Assembly: GCA_014896355.1 (NCBI GenBank)
Contig: JADBKO010000019.1
Span: 1-64,000, forward strand
DNA: 64,000 bases
Source of the DNA: Bacillota bacterium
Lineage (GTDB): Bacteria; Bacillota; UBA5301; Bu52
Direction: 5' to 3'
Shown: positions 1 to 7,062 of the stretch, piece after piece
Layout of the letters: every line of letters starts with the position of its first letter
How positions within the stretch are numbered: the first letter of the stretch is position 1
Notes under the pieces: generated by a model
Seen by the model: the letters and a program-made list of their open reading frames with translations, nothing else
Database searches by the model: none
Told to the model about the DNA's origin: nothing
Position numbers and translations under genes: made by a program

Positions 1-2
1 GG

Positions 3-101
3 GCCATCATGCGGCGCGACGGGCCGGAGGGATACCGGGCCTATATGCGCGCCAAGATGCGGGAATACCGCAAACGGAAAGCCGCCAAGAAGGGGGAATG
101 A
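3..101 (+). CDS. C-terminal end of a small basic protein (partial)
   Basis: An open frame enters from the left edge and stops at the TGA at 99-101, four bases before the integrase start. The visible 32 residues are rich in Arg, Lys, Tyr and Met (YRAYMRAKMREYRKRKAAKK). Short basic proteins with this kind of tail are common in integrated elements just upstream of the integrase, so it probably belongs to the same element. Its function is unknown. Confidence 0.5.
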   Translation, partial: AIMRRDGPEGYRAYMRAKMREYRKRKAAKKGE

Positions 102-105
102 TCCT

Positions 106-1257
106 ATGCCGCGTGGAGAGAAGGGCCGCAGGGGCCGTGGGGAAGGTTCGGTTTTCCAGCGCAGTGACGGCCTGTGGGTTGCCATGGGAAGTTACCTGGA
201 CGCCCAAGGCAAGCGCCGCCGCCCGACGGTGTACGGCAGCACCAAACAGGAAGCATTGAAGAAGCTGGCCAAAATCCTCCAGGAAGCCGGTAAACTGCCG
301 GAACCTGAAAAGATCACCACCGGGCAATATCTGCAGCGCTGGCTGCAGGACGCAGCAGCCTCAACTCTGCGGCCTACAACGCTAAGCAGCTACCGGTACC
401 TTGTCGAAAGCCATATCACGCCTGAAATAGGCCGGGTACCGCTCCAGAAGCTCCAACCGCTCCACATTCAGCACCTGTTGGCAGCCAAACAGAAGGCCGG
501 TCTTTCCCTGCGCACCTGCGAATATATCTACGCCGTGTTGCACCGGGCCTTGGAACAGGCCGTCCGCTGGAAACTCGTTCCGTCCAACCCTGCCGACGCC
601 GTAGACAAGCCAAGGCCGCCCCACAAGGAGAAACTGTGCCTCAGCCGCGAACAAGTCCAGAAATTCCTGGACGCCGCCAAGGAAGACCGGTTTTACGCTC
701 TGTACGTGTTGGCTCTAGCTACCGGCATGCGGCAAGGGGAACTCCTGGGCCTCCAATGGCAAGACATCGATATGAAAGAAGCCATTCTACGGGTCCGGCG
801 CAAAGTCTACAGCCGAAAGGAACTTGAAATTAGCGAACCGAAAACAGCGGCTGGTCTTCGCGCTATCACCCTGCCGCCTATAGCGGTAGACGCGTTGCGC
901 CAGCACCGGGAACGCCTCCTGGCCGAAGGGTTAGCTGCCAGCCCGTGGGTGTTCCCGGATACCGCCGGTGGCCCTATGAGGGCCTCGAACCTGCTCCGGC
1001 GCAGTTTCAAGCCGCTGCTGAAGGCCGCGGGCCTGCCGGACATCCGGTTCCAGGATTTACGGCATACTTCCAATACCCTGTTGGCCGAAGCCGGGGTTGA
1101 TCCCCGCACGCTGCAGCAGCGCCTGGGCCATGCTAGCCCCCAGCTCACGCTGTCCGTCTACACGCACGTTACCGCCAATATGCAGAGGGAAGCCGCCGCC
1201 AAAATGCAGGAGATCCTGTCACCGAAGAACCCCAGCAGGGAAGAGTCGAAGCGATAG
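106..1257 (+). CDS. Tyrosine-type site-specific integrase
   Basis: This 383-residue phage/ICE-type integrase has an N-terminal Arg-rich AP2-like segment with an SDGLWVA motif (residues 1-60), a SAM-like core-binding domain (about 65-165) and a catalytic domain (about 180-370). Visible active-site elements are Arg in TGMRQGELLGLQW, a Lys in PKTAAGLR, Arg in FQDLRHT, His in LGHAS and the nucleophile Tyr in SVYTHV. The usual first His of the HxxR motif is Gln here (QDLR). The gene ends 88 bases from the 3' end of a tRNA-Lys gene, the standard position for an integrase beside its attachment site. It marks the right end of an element whose body lies left of this window. Confidence 0.93.
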   Translation: MPRGEKGRRGRGEGSVFQRSDGLWVAMGSYLDAQGKRRRPTVYGSTKQEALKKLAKILQEAGKLPEPEKITTGQYLQRWLQDAAASTLRPTTLSSYRYLVESHITPEIGRVPLQKLQPLHIQHLLAAKQKAGLSLRTCEYIYAVLHRALEQAVRWKLVPSNPADAVDKPRPPHKEKLCLSREQVQKFLDAAKEDRFYALYVLALATGMRQGELLGLQWQDIDMKEAILRVRRKVYSRKELEISEPKTAAGLRAITLPPIAVDALRQHRERLLAEGLAASPWVFPDTAGGPMRASNLLRRSFKPLLKAAGLPDIRFQDLRHTSNTLLAEAGVDPRTLQQRLGHASPQLTLSVYTHVTANMQREAAAKMQEILSPKNPSREESKR

Positions 1258-1312
1258 GCAACAGTTAGGCAACAGTAAGCCGGTTTTTCGGTACCCTACA
1301 GGGTAAAAGTAA

Positions 1313-1343
1313 CCCTCCGGAATTGGCTTCCGGAGGGCTTTTT
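1313..1343 (+). terminator. Terminator between integrase and tRNA-Lys
   Basis: A 10-bp GC-rich stem (1313-1322 with 1328-1337) and a 5-base loop are followed by a run of T to 1343. It ends integrase transcription. Read on the minus strand, the same hairpin directly follows tRNA-Lys and has a modestly T-rich tail, so it may also terminate the tRNA operon. Confidence 0.8.
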
Positions 1344-1345
1344 CG

Positions 1346-1421
<76 letters not shown>

Positions 1422-1426
1422 ACAAG

Positions 1427-1503
1427 TGGTAGCGGCGGTTGGATTCGAACCAACGACACTGCGGGTATGAACCGCATGCTCTGACCAACTGAGCTACGCC
1501 GCC
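1427..1503 (-). tRNA. tRNA-Met elongator type (anticodon CAT)
   Basis: A cloverleaf with acceptor 1497-1503/1431-1437 that includes a terminal G-U pair, anticodon loop TTCATAC and encoded CCA (1427-1429). The acceptor end is not of initiator type. A CAT tRNA could also be the lysidine-modified Ile2 isoacceptor, which cannot be decided here. It is the middle gene of the fMet-Met-Lys operon. Confidence 0.92.
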
Positions 1504-1554
1504 GGGACGCTTGAGTGTACGGGAGCCGGAGACAAACCTCCAGCTCCCGTTCTC

Positions 1555-1630
<76 letters not shown>

Positions 1631-1675
1631 TCGTCTCGGTCAGTCCAGCATCACGGCCTCGCGACCGCAAACGAT

Positions 1676-1703
1676 ATTATACCACTCCGGCCTTTCGTGT
1701 CAA
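1676..1703 (-). promoter_or_regulatory. Strong sigma-A promoter of the tRNA operon
   Basis: On the minus strand TTGACA (1698-1703) and TATAAT (1676-1681) are separated by 16 bases. Both are perfect consensus. The tRNA-fMet 5' end lies 46 bases downstream of the -10. Confidence 0.9.
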
Positions 1704-1960
1704 CCCTGGGAGACCTCGCTCCAGCCCTGGGAGACCCCGCGCCGTCTGATTCGCGACATCCGGCGGCAGTCTTCAGAGGCGGCCTCCAGATTCCGGGATC
1801 AACTTCGGGACCCAGAGCACGCACCCCAAGGATCCGAAGCCGCCCTGGGACGCGACCCCCACAGAAGGCTCCAGGAAAGCGGCGCTTGCGCACCTCGACC
1901 GGGAGACCCGCCATCAGGTCCACATCAGACCTGGTTTGCCCCAATCCAGACTTTGTGGCC
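1704..1960. other. Intergenic stretch without a recognisable gene
   Basis: This lies between the end of the S1-domain gene and the tRNA promoter. It holds a short imperfect direct repeat (CCCTGGGAGACC near 1704 and again near 1725). No gene or clear terminator is seen. Confidence 0.4.
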
Positions 1961-2335
1961 TCAGCCCCTGCCGCCGCGCCCTCCGCGCTTGGCGTCCACC
2001 GCCCGGCGCAGTTCCGTTTGGCGCTCATCGCTTTCTTTGATGAACCGCGCCAGTTTGTCCTCGAACGCCTGCCAGCTCGCCCGGTCCCGGCGCCGTCCGC
2101 TCCCGTTTGCCTGCCGAATAGAAAGGCCAATCTTCCCGTTCTCGATGGAAATGACCTTCACCCGCACGGTGTCGTTCTGCTTCAGATAGTCGTTGATGTC
2201 GCGCACATAGGCGTCGGCCACTTCTGAGATGTGGACCAGGCCGGTCCCGGCACCATCTGGAAGTTCCACAAAGGCGCCAAAATGGGTGATACCGGTGACG
2301 CGACCTTCAACAATGCTGCCTACTTCGAGAGGCAT
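1961..2335 (-). CDS. yabR: S1-domain RNA-binding protein (YabR-like)
   Basis: This 124-residue protein starts MPLEVGSIVEG and carries one S1 OB-fold RNA-binding domain over residues 1-72, with GAFVELPDG and GLVHISEVA as the usual S1 signatures. A basic Gly/Arg-rich tail follows and ends RGGRGGRG. The ATG at 2335 was chosen because the S1 domain begins there and AAGGGGAG lies upstream. It matches the yabR position just downstream of divIC in Bacillus. Its role is probably binding RNA or ribosomes; the exact target is unknown. Confidence 0.85.
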   Translation of the reverse strand: MPLEVGSIVEGRVTGITHFGAFVELPDGAGTGLVHISEVADAYVRDINDYLKQNDTVRVKVISIENGKIGLSIRQANGSGRRRDRASWQAFEDKLARFIKESDERQTELRRAVDAKRGGRGGRG

Positions 2336-2398
2336 ACGAGAAACAGGTCTCCCCTTCCTGGAATTGGGGTCTGCCCAAAAAGGCCCCGTACGCCAGTA

Positions 2399-2428
2399 AT
2401 TATAGCCCCGTGTACACAGCATTGTCAA
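2399..2428 (-). promoter_or_regulatory. Sigma-A promoter of the S1-domain gene
   Basis: On the minus strand TTGACA (2423-2428) and TATAAT (2399-2404) are 18 bases apart, about 65 bases upstream of the chosen ATG. The gene can therefore be expressed apart from divIC. Confidence 0.8.
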
Positions 2429-2478
2429 CGCATGTCCGGATGGCCCGCGTTGCCCGGTGCTTACCGCCCGGAGCCGCC

Positions 2479-2880
2479 CTAGTACAGCTGGTCCACGGGA
2501 CGCTGCTTTTGCCTGCGCACGACGTCCGGAGCCCCCTGCGCCTGCCCGGGACGGACTACCCGCACCGGGATCTCTCCGGGTCGCACCATGCCCAGGCTGC
2601 GGGCCTGCTCCTCTACGTATTGGTCCGTCTTGCGGTAAGCAATCTGCTGCTCCAGCTGCCGGTTGGCGGCTTGCAGTGCGAGCCGTTCCTGCCGTACGGC
2701 GTTCAGCTCGCGATTGACGTCAATCCATTGTATGGCGCCGGCCACCAAACCGTACCCGGTTTGCACAACGAAGATAAAGGCTCCCAGCACCAGAAGCACC
2801 CGGATGGTGGACAGCTGCGGCTGTCCGCCTTTGTCGCCCCCGATGGTCCGGCTGGTCTGGCCCCCGCGTTCCCCGAGCAC
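2479..2880 (-). CDS. divIC: Septum formation initiator DivIC/FtsL-like
   Basis: A 133-residue bitopic membrane protein with a short cytoplasmic N-terminus, one transmembrane helix (about 26-48, IRVLLVLGAFIFVVQTGYGL) and then a coiled coil (about 55-85, rich in Leu, Gln, Glu and Ala). DivIC belongs to the FtsL-DivIB-DivIC complex that licenses septal cell-wall synthesis. It starts with GTG at 2880 behind GGAGGGGG. The yabP-yabQ-divIC-yabR order supports the call. Confidence 0.85.
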   Translation of the reverse strand: MLGERGGQTSRTIGGDKGGQPQLSTIRVLLVLGAFIFVVQTGYGLVAGAIQWIDVNRELNAVRQERLALQAANRQLEQQIAYRKTDQYVEEQARSLGMVRPGEIPVRVVRPGQAQGAPDVVRRQKQRPVDQLY

Positions 2881-2946
2881 ACCTTTCTACCCCCTCCATG
2901 GTATTTATGTCCAACGCCACCCCGTCTCGGCGTCCTCCCCGGCGGT

Positions 2947-3267
2947 TCACTTTTCATCCGGCCTAGACGGCTCGTCCAACCGGCGCGGCTGGCGCGGCGG
3001 ATCTGGTTCCTCCGGCTCGCGCAGCTCGCCCGGATCCCCCGGGTCGCCCCCAGTTCCAACTTCGGGAATTCCCATGGCCTCCGCGGGCAGCACAAAGACG
3101 ATTTCATATCCCTTGGCGCGGGCCCGCGCCAACAGTTTCGCAACGGTGGCTTGTCCAATGCCCAGCTGAGCCGCAATGGCGGCCGTACTGTGGCCTGTTT
3201 CCTTTAGATAAACGGCCTGCCGCTCGCGCAGGCTGAGGCGCTCCAGCCCCCGTATTTCGATTTGCAC
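2947..3267 (-). CDS. Small helix-turn-helix protein (sigma-70 region 4-like)
   Basis: A 106-residue protein with a sigma-region-4/LuxR-like helix-turn-helix at residues 8-52 (LSLRERQAVYLKETGHSTAA, then IAAQLGIGQATVAKLLARAR). An acidic, Pro-rich tail follows and seems disordered. GTG start at 3267 with a GAGGAG site upstream. It lies between yabQ and divIC, where Bacillus has no such gene. It may regulate the sporulation or division genes around it; no partner is visible. Confidence 0.65.
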   Translation of the reverse strand: MQIEIRGLERLSLRERQAVYLKETGHSTAAIAAQLGIGQATVAKLLARARAKGYEIVFVLPAEAMGIPEVGTGGDPGDPGELREPEEPDPPRQPRRLDEPSRPDEK

Positions 3268-3442
3268 AGCGCCCGCTCCTCAGCCTTTCCCACCGGACCG
3301 CCGCCCTGGCCGCAAGCGTTGCCCGAAAGCGGGGCGAAGCGCTCGCCGGCCTGCCCGGCAGCCCCGGTTCAGCAGGGTCAGGATGGCCGGCCTGGCCGCA
3401 CAATTCCTGCTTTAGGTACAAAAGGAGTACAAATCGATGACG

Positions 3443-3910
3443 TTATTGACTTCGACCCCGGGAGCCGATTTCCTGCCAGACGTGTCGCACTCTCCGGGCC
3501 GCATATCGTGCCGGCGCCACCAGTACGTGGTGCGACCAATGCCAGGCCCCCGCCACGCCCAAGCAAACCCTTCCGGCTGCGGCCTGGCTGCCCCGCCAGA
3601 GCGCCGCCAGCATCCATAGCAACACAAGGCTGACGCGTAGCACCGGCCTGCTGAGAAAAAGAAGATAGAGACCTGCGCCCAACGCCAGGCCAAGAAGGCT
3701 GTGCAGGCGCAGCTCGCCCCAACTGGCCTGCCACAGAAAAACTGCCGTGACTGCGCCGGAAACCAGCCAGTAACCCAGGTCCCCTGCAAGCGTGCCCCAG
3801 CGCCCTGGCCGGGCCACTCCCCGCATCAGGCGATACACGTCAAAGAGCAGGCCCAGTGTGATCCCCGCCAGGACGACGAGGAGAAAGCCCCGGATCTGAT
3901 AAAAGAGCAT
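3443..3910 (-). CDS. yabQ: Spore cortex biosynthesis protein YabQ
   Basis: A 155-residue protein with about four hydrophobic segments and the YabQ N-terminus (QIRGFLLVVLAGITLGLLFD VYRLMR). In Bacillus YabQ is made in the mother cell and is needed for the spore cortex, acting at the forespore outer membrane. It follows yabP by 45 bases. Length and position match the family. Confidence 0.88.
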   Translation of the reverse strand: MLFYQIRGFLLVVLAGITLGLLFDVYRLMRGVARPGRWGTLAGDLGYWLVSGAVTAVFLWQASWGELRLHSLLGLALGAGLYLLFLSRPVLRVSLVLLWMLAALWRGSQAAAGRVCLGVAGAWHWSHHVLVAPARYAARRVRHVWQEIGSRGRSQ

Positions 3911-3955
3911 GGATCTCCCCCGCCGGAGCGGCTCCCTCGGCCGGAATAACGTTCT

Positions 3956-4267
3956 CTACCGGAACAGCTTTTTCAGCCAGCCTTTGCCCCGCTCCCCTGC
4001 GCTTTCCCCCAGGTAGTCCACGCCGTCCACGAGCCCCTGGATGACCAGACTGCCGCTCTCGATGTCCAAGTGGGCGATATGCAGGTTGGACCCCCTGACG
4101 ACCAGGGCTCCCTGTTGCGTCTGCAAAACGACCTCGTTTTCTCCAAAGCTCTGTACGTCCGTGACGCCTTCCATGCGCAGCTCTTCCCTCTGGCGCAGAG
4201 TGTACTGATGGGGCTTTCTGGCGCTCCCGGGCCCAGCCTGGGCACGGCCGGGCGACTCTCCTGCCAT
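3956..4267 (-). CDS. yabP: Sporulation protein YabP
   Basis: A 103-residue YabP/YqfC-family protein. It contains LRMEGVTDVQSFGENEVVLQ and the beta-rich core that follows (residues about 30-85). YabP is a mother-cell protein needed for normal spore maturation. ATG at 4267 is preferred because a G-rich ribosome site (AAGGGGGGG) lies 8 bases upstream; an in-frame ATG at 4291 is possible. It heads the minus-strand yabP-yabQ-HTH-divIC cluster. Confidence 0.88.
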   Translation of the reverse strand: MAGESPGRAQAGPGSARKPHQYTLRQREELRMEGVTDVQSFGENEVVLQTQQGALVVRGSNLHIAHLDIESGSLVIQGLVDGVDYLGESAGERGKGWLKKLFR

Positions 4268-4716
4268 GACGAATCCCCCCCTTGCGCTCATCCGACCATG
4301 TAACGATCATTTAGCAGCCGGCGCCCCCGCCGTCCCCCTGCTTCCCAGCCAATCCACCGCCTTCGACCCGCCTTCGCCTCCGGCACATTGGGCCATCCCG
4401 TAAATTATATGTAGCGCACCTGCGTCCAACCACCCGCGATGTTCCCGCCATCGAAAGACGCCAGAAGCCGGACCCGGCCTGTGCCCAGGTCTGGGCGCAC
4501 CCCCGGATGCCCGGCCACGCGGGGAATTTGGGCCGGGTTTTGCATCCTGGGCTGCAAATACGGTTATATTACATGCGAGAAGTCCAGCTACAGGCCGTTC
4601 AACCCCAAAACTGCCGCCGGGCCTACATTTTTTTTGTTACTCCGGGTAAAGATGCAGGAATAGAGCGGTCTGGGGCGAATAACAACTCAGAAATCCCAAC
4701 TGGGAGGGAATGGAAA
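4268..4716. other. Divergent intergenic region yabP / hup
   Basis: This 449-base gap has no gene. On the minus strand CATATAAT (4404-4411) resembles a sigma-E -10 box, fitting yabP, but no convincing -35 is seen. On the plus strand TATATT (4565-4570), with TTGCAT 19 bases upstream, is a weak candidate for hup. A T8 run occurs near 4628. The hup leader would be about 140 bases. Confidence 0.35.
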
Positions 4717-5001
4717 ATGAACAAAACGGATTTGATTGCTGGCGTCGCGGAGCGCGCAGGACTGTCCAAGAAGCAGGCGGGCGAGGCCGTCGAGGCCGTG
4801 TTCCAATCTATCGAAGACGCACTCAAGGGTGGCGAGAAGGTCACCGTCATCGGTTTCGGCACCTTCGAGGTCCGCAACCGCGCGGCCCGGGCCGGCGTGA
4901 ACCCTGCGACCCGCCAGCCCATCAAGATCGCGGCCACCAAGGTGCCCGCCTTCAAGGCCGGCAAAGCCCTCAAGGAGGCTGTGGCAGCCCGGAAGAAGTA
5001 A
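4717..5001 (+). CDS. hup: DNA-binding protein HU
   Basis: A 94-residue histone-like protein. It starts [20 protein letters not shown], has the alpha-helical dimerisation part up to about 45, the [20 protein letters not shown] signature and the DNA-wrapping arm around residues 55-75. HU bends and compacts DNA. ATG at 4717 has GGGAGGG upstream. It lies opposite mazG, as in many Firmicutes where hup sits near yabP and mazG. Confidence 0.96.
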   Translation: MNKTDLIAGVAERAGLSKKQAGEAVEAVFQSIEDALKGGEKVTVIGFGTFEVRNRAARAGVNPATRQPIKIAATKVPAFKAGKALKEAVAARKK

Positions 5002-5099
5002 CCCGGCCAAGATCGCATTTCAAGCTTCCGGCCCGCGCGCGTGTACCATCAGGGGCCCCTTGCCGGGCCTCGAAGAGCAGCAGATTGCGCAGCGATGAC

Positions 5100-5165
5100 G
5101 CCGCACCTGTTCTCGGCAGAGAGGGATTTTTCCTCCTTGCGCAAAAGAATAGGTGCGGCTTTTTC
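5100..5165 (+). terminator. Terminator after hup
   Basis: GCCGCACCT (5100-5108) pairs with AGGTGCGGC (5151-5159), followed by a run of five T. The long loop holds a second small hairpin (GAGGG/CCTC around a T run). It lies 100 bases past the hup stop. Confidence 0.6.
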
Positions 5166-5282
5166 ATGGCTGGCGGCGTCCCCAGGCTTTCCCATTCAAA
5201 GCGGGGCTCCCGGCGCCCCCTCCCTTCCCCCTCCCTCCCCCTCCCGGTGCACCGCACCCCTGCCGCCGCGGTTCGCGATCGC

Positions 5283-6200
5283 TCAATCTGCGCTCGCGAA
5301 CCGCCTACCGGAACGCGCCGCCTGCTCCTCCGCCTTGGCCTCCTCCCACAGCCGGTCCCACTCCTCCGGGCTCAGGCTGGAGAGGCTTTTGTCCTGCCGT
5401 TGTGCTTCCTTTTCCATGAAAGAAAAGCGGTGTTCGAAACGCCCGGCCGCTTCCCGGAGGGCAGACTCCGCATCTATATCCAGGAAACGCGCCAGATTGA
5501 CGGCGGCGAAGAGCAGGTCTCCTGCCTCCGCCTGGATCGCGGCCCGGGCCGCGGCATCCTGCGGCGGGCGCCGGCCATCCAAGCCCGCCGGACCCAGAGC
5601 CTGTTCCACTTCGGCCAGTTCCTCGCGGACCTTGGCCAGCACTCCGCCCACATTCTGCCAGTCGAAGCCTACCTGGGCCGCTTTCTCCTGGAGCTTCTGC
5701 GCTCGCAAGAGGGCCGGCAGGGCCGCGGGGACACCCGAGAGCGCGCCGGTGCGCCGGCCATCAGGATGTTCGCTCTTTTTGATTTCTTCCCAATTGTGTA
5801 CCACATCCTCGGCACTGTTCACCTGAACTGTGCCGAACACGTGGGGATGGCGGCGGCGCAGCTTTTCGCAGATCCCGGCAATGACCTGGTTCATGTCGAA
5901 CTGCCCATGTTCCCGGGCAATCTGCGCGTGAAACACCACTTGCAGCAGCAGATCCCCCAGCTCTTCCCGCAGGCTTTCGGGATCACGCCGATCGATGGCT
6001 TCCAGGACCTCGTAGGTTTCCTCCAACAAGTACCGCCTTAGGCTCTGATGAGTCTGTTCGCGGTCCCAGGGGCATCCCCCGGGTGCGCGCAATCGGGCCA
6101 TAATCTGCACCAATGGGGTAAGGGAAACCTCGTCCTCCGCCGCCGGATTTCCGGCCGGCCGCGCCGAACGCGAGGCCCCGCCTGTGGCTGTTTCCGTCAA
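5283..6200 (-). CDS. mazG: Nucleoside triphosphate pyrophosphohydrolase MazG
   Basis: A 305-residue all-alpha NTP pyrophosphohydrolase that cleaves NTPs and dNTPs to NMP and PPi. The first MazG domain (about 30-150) carries GGCPWDREQTHQSL and the metal-binding EETYEVLEA and EELGDLLLQV motifs. The second domain (about 165-270) has EELAEVEQAL and EAGDLLFAAVNLAR. The start codon is TTG at 6200, behind GGAAGGAG. It ends the pth-mfd-spoVT-mazG series. Confidence 0.95.
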   Translation of the reverse strand: MTETATGGASRSARPAGNPAAEDEVSLTPLVQIMARLRAPGGCPWDREQTHQSLRRYLLEETYEVLEAIDRRDPESLREELGDLLLQVVFHAQIAREHGQFDMNQVIAGICEKLRRRHPHVFGTVQVNSAEDVVHNWEEIKKSEHPDGRRTGALSGVPAALPALLRAQKLQEKAAQVGFDWQNVGGVLAKVREELAEVEQALGPAGLDGRRPPQDAAARAAIQAEAGDLLFAAVNLARFLDIDAESALREAAGRFEHRFSFMEKEAQRQDKSLSSLSPEEWDRLWEEAKAEEQAARSGRRFASAD

Positions 6201-6425
6201 GATCCTGTCTCCTTCCGCTCCGTTTTCCTCATTCTACCATGAAGAGGCAAAGAAAAAAGGCGGTTTCACCGCCCGCCTTCGTCCGGCCTGCCTGTCCATT
6301 CCCTTGCCACAGCTGCGCTCGCACCGCTTCAGGGTCCGCCCGGGGACCGGAACGCATACCGCCCCTGCGCCGCCTTTTACCCTGGCCCGCACTGGTGCTG
6401 TCCCGGTGGCTCTGGTTGCTCCACC

Positions 6426-6974
6426 TTATTGCTCCATCTGCTTGCCCAGGAACGCCGCAGCCGTTTCTGCCAACTTGGCCTCCAGCTCACCGACCTTGGT
6501 GCCGTCCTCGGCCGTGGAAGCGATGATCACCGATCCAATGGGATCCCCCTCGGCGACGATCGGCGCGATGATCTGCGACACGAACGCCAGGGAGCTCACT
6601 CCCTCACAGAAGGGGTGCTCCGCGGCGTTGGTCATGAGCACGGGTTTGCGTTCGTCCATGACCTTTTCCACCAAAGCGGTAATGGGCTTGTTCATGAGCT
6701 CCTTTCGGCCGGGCCCGGCTACGGCGATGACCATGTCCCGGTCGGTGATGCAGGCCGTCAAGCGCGTTGCGTCATGGAGGGAGTCCGCATATTCCTGGGC
6801 AAAGTCCCCCAGCTCACCGATGGGGGAATATTTTTTGAGAATCACCTCGCCCTCGCGGTCCACAAAGATCTCCAACGGATCCCCTTCGCGAATGCGCAGG
6901 GTCCGGCGTATCTCCTTCGGGATCACCACGCGCCCAAGGTCGTCAATGCGGCGCACGATCCCTGTTGCCTTCAT
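6426..6974 (-). CDS. spoVT: Stage V sporulation regulator SpoVT
   Basis: A 182-residue regulator with an N-terminal AbrB/SpoVT swapped-hairpin DNA-binding domain (residues 1-50; MKATGIVRRIDDLGRVVIPK) and a C-terminal GAF-like domain (about 55-178). SpoVT tunes sigma-G-dependent genes in the forespore. ATG at 6974 has GAGGAGG upstream. It sits between mfd and mazG as in Bacillus and has its own candidate sigma-G promoter. Confidence 0.96.
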   Translation of the reverse strand: MKATGIVRRIDDLGRVVIPKEIRRTLRIREGDPLEIFVDREGEVILKKYSPIGELGDFAQEYADSLHDATRLTACITDRDMVIAVAGPGRKELMNKPITALVEKVMDERKPVLMTNAAEHPFCEGVSSLAFVSQIIAPIVAEGDPIGSVIIASTAEDGTKVGELEAKLAETAAAFLGKQMEQ

Positions 6975-7030
6975 CGGCAGCGCCTCCTCAGTGAGACAGG
7001 TCCCCCACCGGAAGAGTCCGGCTCAGTAGA

Positions 7031-7062
7031 TAGTATATTAACGCCGCGAGCAGTCTTATTCA
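7031..7062 (-). promoter_or_regulatory. Candidate sigma-G promoter of spoVT
   Basis: On the minus strand TGAATA (7057-7062) and TATACTA (7031-7037) resemble the sigma-G boxes (GHATR, CATNNTA). The spacing is 19 bases, one more than usual. It overlaps the 3' end of mfd and lies about 60 bases before the spoVT start. spoVT is sigma-G dependent in Bacillus. Confidence 0.45.

Noticed and set aside
4710-6041. Long plus-strand frame over hup and mazG
   Set aside because: It is out of frame with hup, opposite to mazG, and shows no recognisable family.
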